From assembly GCA_002393555.1 (NCBI GenBank), contig DGSP01000049.1, forward strand, positions 19,317 to 39,477: DNA of 20,161 nucleotides, written 5' to 3'. The translations under genes and the position numbers were made by a program. How positions within the stretch are numbered: the first letter of the stretch is position 1; each line of letters starts with the position of its first letter. Shown piece by piece: positions 1 through 7,230 of this stretch. Source of the stretch: Prevotellaceae bacterium UBA4359. Its GTDB lineage: Bacteria; Bacteroidota; Bacteroidia; Bacteroidales; Bacteroidaceae. The notes beneath the pieces are model-generated. The model was not told the DNA's origin and made no database searches. It saw only the letters and a program-made list of their open reading frames with translations.

Positions 1-24
1 TGTTTAGCGGACAGTAATAATAAA

Positions 25-741
25 TTATTTGTGTTCCTCTTTATATTTTTGAGCGAGAAGATAACCTAAAAACATATCTATATCTTCCTTGGTCGTAATC
101 TTAATATTGTTATGGCTGCCTTTTGAGAAATAGATGGGAATCCCCAATTCAGTCATAAAGGCGGTCGTGTGCGGTTCAACATAATCAAACAAGTTCTTCT
201 CTTCCACCAGCCTATAGATATTGGTAATTACCTTGTAAAGAAATGATTGAGGGGCTGATAACGTCATGAAAGTATCTCTATTGATAGATTTCTTGGAACA
301 TCCTCCATCATTAGTTCCATAAAGAAGATAAGAGTAACTTGCAGTCATGGCATTGCCTTTTTCTTTGCAAATCCGAATATTGTCCGAAATAATATCTTCA
401 GATAGAAAAGGTGAAGCAGACCAGTGTATCATAATCACATCATCGGGGGCGGCAATTCCTTTAAGTCCAGCCACTCCGTTCATAATTGACCTTTCATATT
501 CTGATCCGCCTTTCACGATTTTAATCACTTTGGTAATTCCATATCGTTCTGCAATATCTTTCAGGTAATCCTGATACCCATCTACACACACCAATTCAAT
601 TGCATCAATTTCAGGATGGTTCTGGAAATGTTCCATAGTATAAGCTATTACAGGCTTACCTAATACTTCCACAAATTGTTTCGGCACAGCTGCCCCTAAG
701 CGACTACCAACACCTCCAGCAATAATAATAACGTAATTCAT
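25..741 (-). CDS. IspD/TarI-like cytidylyltransferase with altered active-site motif
   Basis: 238 aa, full family length. IspD and TarI/Bcs1 enzymes join CTP to a sugar-alcohol phosphate (methylerythritol-4-P or ribitol-5-P). Seen: an N-terminal nucleotide-binding loop (IIIAGGVGSRLG, residues 5-16, Arg14) followed by PKQF (20-23); a GGSEYERS stretch (78-85) matching the family's GG...R.SV; Arg155 in SINRDTF followed by SAPQSF; and the C-terminal NIKITTKED (212-220), with Lys214 at the family lysine. The usual HDA(V/A)RP motif reads HWSASP (106-111), so the Asp and Arg that normally contact the substrate are missing. Its position after licD, licA and licC genes in a glycan operon argues for a sugar-alcohol or other phospho-alcohol donor rather than isoprenoid synthesis. 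The start overlaps the licC-like stop as ATGA. The substrate is unknown, and reduced activity cannot be excluded. Confidence 0.8.
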   Translation of the reverse strand: MNYVIIIAGGVGSRLGAAVPKQFVEVLGKPVIAYTMEHFQNHPEIDAIELVCVDGYQDYLKDIAERYGITKVIKIVKGGSEYERSIMNGVAGLKGIAAPDDVIMIHWSASPFLSEDIISDNIRICKEKGNAMTASYSYLLYGTNDGGCSKKSINRDTFMTLSAPQSFLYKVITNIYRLVEEKNLFDYVEPHTTAFMTELGIPIYFSKGSHNNIKITTKEDIDMFLGYLLAQKYKEEHK

Positions 742-1472
742 CTTTCTACTTTCAATTCTCTACTTTCAATTTGAATCTGACGAGCTTTTAGCAAATCATC
801 AACGCAATCAATTTCTGTCCATTGATAATCTTTGATGTCTTTGTAATAGAGTTCGAAGTTCTTATCAAAAATCATCTGCACCAAAGCATCCTCATAAAAT
901 AAATTATACATTCCTTCATTTACCATCAAGGTAAGTTGTTCCAACACGAAACGGGATGATACAGCATCGAGTTTTGTTACACTTGCATAGTTTCCAAGGA
1001 AATTTGTAAGGTTCTTGCTCATCACACAGACCTTATCACCTTGTACCTGTACATTGTATTTATTGCCATAGTTCTTGGTGCTGTCCAATAATATACAAGG
1101 CATATCAGTATGAGTGCAGATTACGTTGTTCATCAAATAGTCGCTCATCACAATATCACCATTGATAATAGTTACATTTTCTCTTTGAAGATATTCTTTG
1201 GCAAACCATAAAGACCCCATTGAACTCGTCACCTCATAAAAAGGATTATGAATGAACTGCACATTGTCATCTTCCAGTTCTTTTTGTATATGTTTATACA
1301 TAAAACCTGCAACGATTACTATTTCGGCTTCCTTGTCGTATTTCCTAATGGAACGAACAAGACGCTGGAGAACCGTTGTGTCACCATCTAATTTATAGAG
1401 CGTTTTGGGGTAACTCAAAGTCAATGGCTGAAGGTTTTTGCCTTGGCCTGCTACTAAAATTATGTATGTCAT
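738..1472 (-). CDS. LicC-like nucleotidyltransferase (probable phosphocholine-type cytidylyltransferase)
   Basis: 244 aa, GT-A-fold nucleotidyltransferase. LicC activates phosphocholine with CTP to CDP-choline; relatives activate phosphoethanolamine or 2-aminoethylphosphonate. Seen: N-terminal loop LVAGQGKNLQPLT (6-18), PKTL (22-25), a metal-site-like NGD (104-106), and a C-terminal EIDCVDDLLKA (220-230) resembling the EIDSVQDY end I remember for pneumococcal LicC. The usual Arg of GxGxRLxPLT is Asn13. The neighbouring LicA-like kinase and LicD point to the phosphocholine-type route. The last residues (about 232-244) lie in a small 13-bp repeat and look like an added tail. The start has no clear Shine-Dalgarno sequence and lies 14 bases after the kinase stop. 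A sugar-1-phosphate nucleotidyltransferase is the alternative. Confidence 0.78.
   Translation of the reverse strand: MTYIILVAGQGKNLQPLTLSYPKTLYKLDGDTTVLQRLVRSIRKYDKEAEIVIVAGFMYKHIQKELEDDNVQFIHNPFYEVTSSMGSLWFAKEYLQRENVTIINGDIVMSDYLMNNVICTHTDMPCILLDSTKNYGNKYNVQVQGDKVCVMSKNLTNFLGNYASVTKLDAVSSRFVLEQLTLMVNEGMYNLFYEDALVQMIFDKNFELYYKDIKDYQWTEIDCVDDLLKARQIQIESRELKVER
745..771. repeat. Two 13-bp direct repeats at the licC-like/ispD-like junction
   Basis: The plus strand reads TCTACTTTCAATT at 745-757 and again at 759-771. The repeat encodes the last residues of the LicC-like protein and sits immediately upstream of the IspD-like start. It looks like an AT-rich intergenic spacer that became part of the coding end. 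No function is implied. Confidence 0.75.
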
Positions 1473-1486
1473 ATTTTATTTGTTTT

Positions 1487-2440
1487 TCAATTATATAATG
1501 GTAGAGCTTTCTTACTATATTCTTTTGCAAAGTGATACCAAAGCGGTTTCAAATATCCGATAATCTGGCCCTGAGATTCTTTATACATTGTCCAATGCAT
1601 ATAGAAAAAACCGGATATGGCAATGTATGCATAGAAATGTCGCTGTTCTTTAAAAGAAGGCTTATGCCCGAAATAGGTAAAAAGAATTCTGTCAACTTCT
1701 TCTTCAGAATGGTCGCCACCGCATACGTATGAACCTATATCAAAGCCTGGATCACCAAATCCTGCATATTCCCAATCAATCAAATGGATTTCCTTGTCGT
1801 TGATAAGGAAGTTCTCATCACGGCAATCGCCGTGAGTAAGACATTTCTTTATGCCGTCAGTTTGGGCCAAATCATATAATTTATAAATACGTTCTTTTAT
1901 TTCAGAAAATTCAGGGAACTGCAAGAAGTGGTCTCCATATTTGTCTATCGGAGTCATATCACGGATAGATTCCCATTTTTCCTTAACATCAAACTCCCAT
2001 CTCACCTTAGGTTTTATTGTATGTAGTTTCCTTATTAGGATGATACCTCTCACCATGTCATTGATATCATGGTATTGAAATGGTCTTGATTGCACGAATC
2101 GGGATATCCTCCATCCATAGCGAGCACTCATTGCTACAAGGGATGTATCTACTCCTGCCTCCTCAATCATCTTCTGGACGATAGATTCTCTGCCCCTGTC
2201 TATAAGCAATTCCGAACCTAATCCCGGATAGCGGAAAACATATTTCCCTCCATTGAAACAGAAAGACAAGACAGAGTTTGACAGACCTTTTTGTAAAGGT
2301 TGTAAATCAGTAACCGATGCCTGTTCGCAACCGAAGACATCACAGATGCAATGGGTAATATAATCCATGTCCTCTGGATAAATAACCCCGCCTGTAGTTT
2401 TGATTATTGGTTTATTCATAAAAGATCCGATTGATAACAT
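1487..2440 (-). CDS. LicA-like choline/ethanolamine kinase family protein
   Basis: 317 aa, aminoglycoside phosphotransferase/choline kinase fold. Family members phosphorylate small alcohols such as choline with ATP. Seen: the catalytic loop LTHGDCRDEN (201-210; Asp205 as predicted catalytic base, Asn210) and the metal-binding IDWEYAGFGDPGFDIG (221-236; Asp222). The N-lobe has KGLSNSVLSF and KYVFRYPG, matching the family's 'GGxTN...y.vR.PG' pattern. Followed by a LicC-like and preceded by a LicD gene, it would be the first step of a LicA-LicC-LicD phosphocholine-type pathway in the cytoplasm. No choline importer (LicB) is visible. ATG at 2419 is an alternative start, giving 310 aa. The substrate could be choline, ethanolamine or another amino-alcohol. 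Confidence 0.85.
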   Translation of the reverse strand: MLSIGSFMNKPIIKTTGGVIYPEDMDYITHCICDVFGCEQASVTDLQPLQKGLSNSVLSFCFNGGKYVFRYPGLGSELLIDRGRESIVQKMIEEAGVDTSLVAMSARYGWRISRFVQSRPFQYHDINDMVRGIILIRKLHTIKPKVRWEFDVKEKWESIRDMTPIDKYGDHFLQFPEFSEIKERIYKLYDLAQTDGIKKCLTHGDCRDENFLINDKEIHLIDWEYAGFGDPGFDIGSYVCGGDHSEEEVDRILFTYFGHKPSFKEQRHFYAYIAISGFFYMHWTMYKESQGQIIGYLKPLWYHFAKEYSKKALPLYN

Positions 2441-2452
2441 TAAAAAATAGGT

Positions 2453-3271
2453 TTAATCCCATACCCGATATGTTGCCTTATGTTTGTCTCTAGATGAGAC
2501 ATCTGGTAAATCCATGTATCTGTCGCCATAGAATTCTTTGCAGAACAAATCCAGGTCGGCAGGTCCAGGGAACAGATGTCCTTCAAAACTGATATCCTTG
2601 TAAGGAAATTGGGATTTTGATGTGTGAGTCCTTTTAACCCTTGCACCGTATGGATACCAATAAATATCAGGATCGCCAAAGAACCGCCCGATAGTTCTGA
2701 AAACAGGATGTAGGATTCTATGTTGCAGAACGTATATAAATCGTGCCACCCTCATGTGCTTGCCAACAAACCATTTTCCATTTTTTTTTGTGATTTTTGC
2801 AGAGAAATTATGAAGGGGTTTAAAAACTCTGTTTTCGTAAGGGAAGATATCGATTTGCAGACCGCGATATTTTCTGGCGTTATGCACGGTGCTGTCTTGA
2901 ATGTATTCGCTTTTTGTGTCGCGGAGTACAACCCATGCACCAACATACCCATAATCTGTTTCAAATGTTTGGAGTTTATACTGAGGGTGAGGGTTCTTTA
3001 TCAGGTAATTACAAAGTCGGTGGAGGTCCTTTCTCATGATAACGACATCTACGTCATCATCCCATGGAATGAATCCTCCATGACGGACAGCCCCCAAAAC
3101 ATTGCCGCCGTCAATGCGATAGGGTATATTTTGTTCTTTACATACTTTGTCAAAATAAATCAGCATGTCCAACATCCTCATCTGTGCCCTACGAAGAATA
3201 CTTCCTTCTGGGTTATATTTGGCTCTCAACTCTGCTTGAGTCTCACCAGTATTAAAAAGCATGTCTGTCAT
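2453..3271 (-). CDS. licD: LicD-family phosphotransferase
   Basis: 272 aa, the usual LicD size. LicD and fukutin-type enzymes move a phospho-alcohol (phosphocholine, or ribitol-5-P in animal FKTN/FKRP) from a CDP carrier onto a glycan. Seen: YRIDGGNVLGAVRHGGFIPW (51-70) running into the acidic DDDVDV (71-76), which is the family signature for metal and nucleotide binding, followed by MRKDLHRL. No signal peptide or membrane segment is evident, so it should act on the cytoplasmic lipid-linked glycan. The start ATG lies 2 bases after the preceding GT4 stop; an in-frame ATG 9 bases later (3262) is an alternative. It is the only LicD-type transferase in view although two potential donor-making enzymes follow it. 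Confidence 0.92.
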   Translation of the reverse strand: MTDMLFNTGETQAELRAKYNPEGSILRRAQMRMLDMLIYFDKVCKEQNIPYRIDGGNVLGAVRHGGFIPWDDDVDVVIMRKDLHRLCNYLIKNPHPQYKLQTFETDYGYVGAWVVLRDTKSEYIQDSTVHNARKYRGLQIDIFPYENRVFKPLHNFSAKITKKNGKWFVGKHMRVARFIYVLQHRILHPVFRTIGRFFGDPDIYWYPYGARVKRTHTSKSQFPYKDISFEGHLFPGPADLDLFCKEFYGDRYMDLPDVSSRDKHKATYRVWD

Positions 3272-3273
3272 CT

Positions 3274-4365
3274 TTAAAAATTTTTATTTCTATAATCTAT
3301 ATAATATTTCGTGTTCATTGCTTCTTGATAACAATTTAACAGTTTCGTTGCAATAATATCAGATGACCAATGTTTGGCGGCGTATTCTTTATTTTCTTCC
3401 CCTTTAAAGGTTGCCTTCAATGCACTTTGTATAGCAGATATCGCATTTTCTGTTTGTTCTGAATCAAAAGTGTAATTGCCTGTCGCACGCAGTACATGTC
3501 CTACGTTCCCCACATTAGGTCCCACCACTACCTTGCCTGCAGCAAAAGCCATGGGCAGGTTGCCAGAGTTCAGAATGTCAAGCCGTTGGATAAGTACCAC
3601 ATCGGCTGCGCAGAAGTAGCATTGCATCAGGTCGTCGGGTATGACCTCATTGCTGAATTTGATTCCTGCCAACTTATAGCGCAAGGTATGATACAGACGG
3701 ATGACAAACTTCTTCGGATTCCAGGTATGCAGTGTCTCACGATAGAAGCCTGGCATCAGGAAAAGAACAGAATGGTCAAAAGATTGCTGCATATCCAATA
3801 TGAAGTTCCGCTCTTTGTCGTTGCGGAACTTACCAAAACTCAACACGACTTGCTTGTCAAGGGGAAGGTGCAATCTTCTTCTGGCTTCTTCACGGGTATA
3901 TCTAAAACTATAGACATCATCATAAATGTGATGGGGAATCACGATGTGGTGGGCATTGGGATACTGTGGTTGCAACAGGTCACGACTGTAGTTTCCCATG
4001 TGTACTATCACATCGGCATGCAGATAGAGCAGTTCGTAGAGGCGTTGTACATTTTTGTCCCTATTGGTATGTGGTTTCAAGTTGTGTATTTGGACGAATA
4101 TCTTAATTCCCTTTTCTTTCAAGAACGTCAGCCTCTGTTCCATACGTGCGAGTTCATCGTCTGTGACTTTATGACCAAACAAGCCAAAAATGCCTTCCGG
4201 CCACTGGAAGTGAACGATGTCGCACTCCAATACCTCGTCAGTCCATAGCCGCTCCAGCCCATAGACTACTTCACACCCCTGCTTCTGTAGGGCATTGCCA
4301 AGCGATGACACAAAATGGTTGATGGTTCGCTCCGAAGGTTCCTTTATTACGAAATAGATTTTCAT
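3274..4365 (-). CDS. GT4-like (GT-B fold) glycosyltransferase
   Basis: 363 aa. Seen: an N-terminal KIYFVIKEPSERTINHFVSS opening, a central VQIHNLKPH acceptor-domain stretch, a linker strand with VVLSFGKFRNDKERN (about 190-205), and the C-terminal NSGNLPMAFAAGKVVVGPNV, which corresponds to the GT4 donor-site segment 'E..g.p..EAma.G.PVva', here without the usual glutamate pair. It would add one sugar from a nucleotide-sugar donor to the lipid-linked repeat unit on the cytoplasmic face. Upstream sequence shows AAGAGGA about 7 bases before the ATG, a plausible ribosome-binding site. Donor, acceptor and linkage cannot be read from the sequence. Confidence 0.82.
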   Translation of the reverse strand: MKIYFVIKEPSERTINHFVSSLGNALQKQGCEVVYGLERLWTDEVLECDIVHFQWPEGIFGLFGHKVTDDELARMEQRLTFLKEKGIKIFVQIHNLKPHTNRDKNVQRLYELLYLHADVIVHMGNYSRDLLQPQYPNAHHIVIPHHIYDDVYSFRYTREEARRRLHLPLDKQVVLSFGKFRNDKERNFILDMQQSFDHSVLFLMPGFYRETLHTWNPKKFVIRLYHTLRYKLAGIKFSNEVIPDDLMQCYFCAADVVLIQRLDILNSGNLPMAFAAGKVVVGPNVGNVGHVLRATGNYTFDSEQTENAISAIQSALKATFKGEENKEYAAKHWSSDIIATKLLNCYQEAMNTKYYIDYRNKNF

Positions 4366-4397
4366 GTTTCAATCCTCTTACTGTCAATTTTCTATTG

Positions 4398-4967
4398 TTA
4401 AAGTGGAATGTTTACTCGTTCTCCGTCCTTTCTGACGATGATGGCAGGATTGCCTATTACTGTGCAGTTCGGGGGTACATCCTTCATCACCACAGCATTG
4501 GCTCCTATCTGTACATTATCGCCTATCGTGATGCTTCCACACACCACGGCACCAGCACCGATGAAAACGTTATTGCCAATTGTTGGATTGCCGCCTCTGT
4601 TGTTGCCAATCGTTACCAAGTGTTTTGTTTTGAATCGGCGTCCAATAGAAATCGCACCTAACATAGTAGCGAAAGGATGATCCAGGTATATCCCTCCACC
4701 AATCGGAACTTTTTTATACGAGGGCAATTGGAAGTGTCTGTAGGTAGGATAGAATCTTTTGAAGATGCTCCCAACAAGCCTTAAGCGATAAAAAAGCACA
4801 CTCCGATAGTATGGGCGTTTTGCCAATAGGCGGAAAAAATTCTGTGTGGGAAAGTTGCTGGCATCTTCATACCACATTAGGGCATACTTATCTTTCAGTA
4901 TGTCTGCTTTTATCTTCAATGCCATATATAACGGCCAGTTGAATAGGATAGAAATGATATAACTCAT
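4398..4967 (-). CDS. Serine acetyltransferase-like (left-handed beta-helix) O-acetyltransferase
   Basis: 189 aa. The C-terminal half shows hexapeptide repeats (IGRRF, IGNNRGG, IGNNVFIGAGAVV, IGDNVQIGANAVV; about 104-160) ending in KDVPPNCTVIGNPA, the CysE-type ending. LDHPFA (95-100) sits where serine acetyltransferases have their catalytic-site histidine. The N-terminal part is shorter than that of CysE, as in glycan-modifying members of the family. It probably transfers acetyl from acetyl-CoA to a sugar hydroxyl. The start overlaps the GT2 stop as ATGA. A cysteine-biosynthesis role is less likely given its place inside a glycan operon. Confidence 0.85.
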   Translation of the reverse strand: MSYIISILFNWPLYMALKIKADILKDKYALMWYEDASNFPTQNFFRLLAKRPYYRSVLFYRLRLVGSIFKRFYPTYRHFQLPSYKKVPIGGGIYLDHPFATMLGAISIGRRFKTKHLVTIGNNRGGNPTIGNNVFIGAGAVVCGSITIGDNVQIGANAVVMKDVPPNCTVIGNPAIIVRKDGERVNIPL

Positions 4968-5902
4968 AACTTATTTATAAATTTGTAGATTACAGACGGG
5001 ACAATGGTCATGAAGTATATTCTTGGCCACTGCTTTTTGTGGCCGTGTGTCTTGAAGAACATATCGAATGCACGTTTCACACTCTCATGGCCTACGATTT
5101 TTCTGTATCGGCGAATGACACGAATAAAGATTTTATGGTTATATTCCCATATTTTTTTTTGATTTCTGAAATATTGATATGCCCACGCCAGCAACTCGCA
5201 ATTAGCCATCATCTTCCGCTCTGCTACCAATCGAGAGATATTGGGCGTGATGTTCTCTCTGCTGCGCCGCCAATGTACCTTGGCGCCTTCAATCTTGTCC
5301 ATGCCCTTCTCTCCGCAAAAGATGCACCATGTGGCCACATCGCTGCCCCAAGCGAGGTCGAAGTTCTTGAAGCCGCCTTTCTGCTTATAGACTGTTCGGG
5401 AAAAGACGTTCTCCACCACATAACTGCGCAAGCGTCCGGAGGTTTTCCCTTTATAGTAATCATAGGAACCCAGCACTTGTGGATAGGCTGGCAACTGCTT
5501 CGTTGTTCTGCCCTTCTCGTCAATCTCGTTTATGTCAAAGTGGTACAGGTCATACCCTCCCTTTGTCGCATCTATCTGTTTGAGTAATTGTTCCACGCAG
5601 TTTGGCTCCATCACATCGTCATCGCTGAACAGCCATATCCACGGCTCTCCCTGGCTTATGGCGATGCAACGCTCCCACTGAGCCACGAGGTCTTTACCGC
5701 CCAGATTGCTGTCGAAGCGGTGATAGACGAGGGCAGTCTTGTCGCGGTATCGTTCCACAATGCTGCCAATCGGCTCAGGGCTGCAGTCGTCGCCCACATA
5801 GACGGTGAAGTCATGGCAGGTCTGGGCTACAATGGAGTCGAGTGCAGCGTTCAGGAACGTTGCCTTGTAGGCTGGGATGATGATGGCAAGTCTTTTCTCC
5901 AT
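4964..5902 (-). CDS. GT2-family glycosyltransferase
   Basis: 312 aa, GT-A fold. Seen: LAIIIPAYKATFLNAALDSI at the N-terminus (5-24), VYVGDDCSP with the nucleotide-binding Asp pair (38-39), and LFSDDDVMEP (91-100), the DxD-type metal site. The middle and C-terminal regions (W-rich, RRSRENITP) are acceptor-specific. It probably adds a sugar to the lipid-linked repeat unit. The only start consistent with the conserved N-terminus is the ATG at 5902, so the gene begins 52 bases inside the 3' end of the wzy gene in another frame. A purine-rich stretch precedes the ATG, but there is no clear Shine-Dalgarno sequence. Confidence 0.9.
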   Translation of the reverse strand: MEKRLAIIIPAYKATFLNAALDSIVAQTCHDFTVYVGDDCSPEPIGSIVERYRDKTALVYHRFDSNLGGKDLVAQWERCIAISQGEPWIWLFSDDDVMEPNCVEQLLKQIDATKGGYDLYHFDINEIDEKGRTTKQLPAYPQVLGSYDYYKGKTSGRLRSYVVENVFSRTVYKQKGGFKNFDLAWGSDVATWCIFCGEKGMDKIEGAKVHWRRSRENITPNISRLVAERKMMANCELLAWAYQYFRNQKKIWEYNHKIFIRVIRRYRKIVGHESVKRAFDMFFKTHGHKKQWPRIYFMTIVPSVIYKFINKL

Positions 5903-7230
5903 TTCAATTTTAATTTCTTTTTTTCTATGGCTTTCATGACGTAACCTAACAATAGCATGGTGGGATAGACTGAACCCAGTTCCCCTGTTCCTATGGAAAA
6001 TAGGAGGTATAAGATGACAAAAGAGAACCCCAGCCCGGAAAGTCTTTTATGAATCTTACGTGATGTCCAGAAATAATGGGAGATCATCGAATAGAACAAG
6101 ACCCAAAGTAAGAGACCAACAACCCCTCTCTCAAGCAGATAACCGAATATGACACTCTCTAACCCCCAAAGATTCTTGTCAACACTCTCTCCCTCTCCCC
6201 ATCCTAAATCATTGCTGAAGAATCCTTTTCCGTTGCCAAACATAATGGTCTCTCCGTCAATATAATCGAGGGTGGCATCAAACTGAGTCAAACGCATGTC
6301 TATAGAACTGCCTTGGGCTTCAGATGCGTCATCAAAAACACCAAACAGCAAATCCACTTTCTCCTGGACTGAAGGTATTGCATAGTAAGAGAAGAAAAGT
6401 GCTATTGCTGTTAGTAGCACATAAAGTCCAGCACGTGAGAATTTTACACTCCACAGAATATAGCAAAATAGCGAGAGGACGAATGAAATCCAAACAATCC
6501 GACAATTACAGAAAATGATGCCGAAAAGGCAACAGGTCGCAGCCAACCAGAATGTTCTCTTTTTTTCAAGCCCTTGATAATAACAATGCAGATGCAACAT
6601 AAAGATGGCACTACAAATATAGCCATAGTCGAATGGGGACTTGAACATTGAAAGTACACGGAATCTTTCAGATGCGACATAGACCTCACCCAAAGACACA
6701 TCACCTTTGTGTATATTGGTCATACCCTCTGTCAAGGCATTGACGAACATGGCAGATTTCGTAATATAGTTGATGATACCCAAAAAAGTCAGAACTATCA
6801 AGCAGTATATAGATAATCTCAAAGTGTTTCTGATGGCTGATTCGCGGCTATAAGCCCAAAAAGCATAACAGATAGCGAAATATTTGAAAAATAGTTCGCC
6901 GAGAATGAAATTCCTAATAGTAGAAGAATCTCCATTCAGATGAGGGCTGTGAATGATACATATAATAGTGGAGACAATCACAATCAGCAAGGGGAGTTTC
7001 AATGCCGTAACACGCGATAAAAATCTCAGATGATGGACGATGTTTTTCCACTCAGACAGCACAAATGCAGCCTGCAACAGATAGTTGGCTTTTTGGAAAG
7101 GCATCCATGGCACGTTGACCAAAGTCAAAGTCATGGCTCCCATGATGATTAAAGCGGCCTTTTTCTCCCGTTTGAGGGTAAACATCAGGACGCATCCGAC
7201 AAGGGTTACTATAATGGCAACTAACTTCAT
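5851..7230 (-). CDS. wzy: Wzy-like O-antigen/capsule polymerase (or ligase)
   Basis: 459 aa polytopic membrane protein with about ten hydrophobic segments. A large extracytoplasmic loop (about 285-355) contains DMRLTQFDATLDYIDGE and MFGNGKGFF, followed by the hydrophobic GYLLERGVVGLLLWVLF. This matches the Wzy_C/O-antigen ligase arrangement (loop Arg, G.G.G, then a Gly-rich helix). It would polymerise flipped repeat units in the periplasm. The neighbouring Wzx makes a polymerase more likely than a WaaL ligase. The start overlaps the acyltransferase stop (ATGA) and has AAGAG just upstream. The last 16 or so residues (Lys/Ser/Arg-rich) lie over the start of the GT2 gene. Confidence 0.82.
   Translation of the reverse strand: MKLVAIIVTLVGCVLMFTLKREKKAALIIMGAMTLTLVNVPWMPFQKANYLLQAAFVLSEWKNIVHHLRFLSRVTALKLPLLIVIVSTIICIIHSPHLNGDSSTIRNFILGELFFKYFAICYAFWAYSRESAIRNTLRLSIYCLIVLTFLGIINYITKSAMFVNALTEGMTNIHKGDVSLGEVYVASERFRVLSMFKSPFDYGYICSAIFMLHLHCYYQGLEKKRTFWLAATCCLFGIIFCNCRIVWISFVLSLFCYILWSVKFSRAGLYVLLTAIALFFSYYAIPSVQEKVDLLFGVFDDASEAQGSSIDMRLTQFDATLDYIDGETIMFGNGKGFFSNDLGWGEGESVDKNLWGLESVIFGYLLERGVVGLLLWVLFYSMISHYFWTSRKIHKRLSGLGFSFVILYLLFSIGTGELGSVYPTMLLLGYVMKAIEKKKLKLKWRKDLPSSSQPTRQRS

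Noticed and set aside
1..24. TGTTTAGCGGACAGT at the left edge, which vaguely recalls an insertion-sequence end.
   Set aside because: Only 24 bases are available after the last stop codon, with no partner repeat to test the idea.
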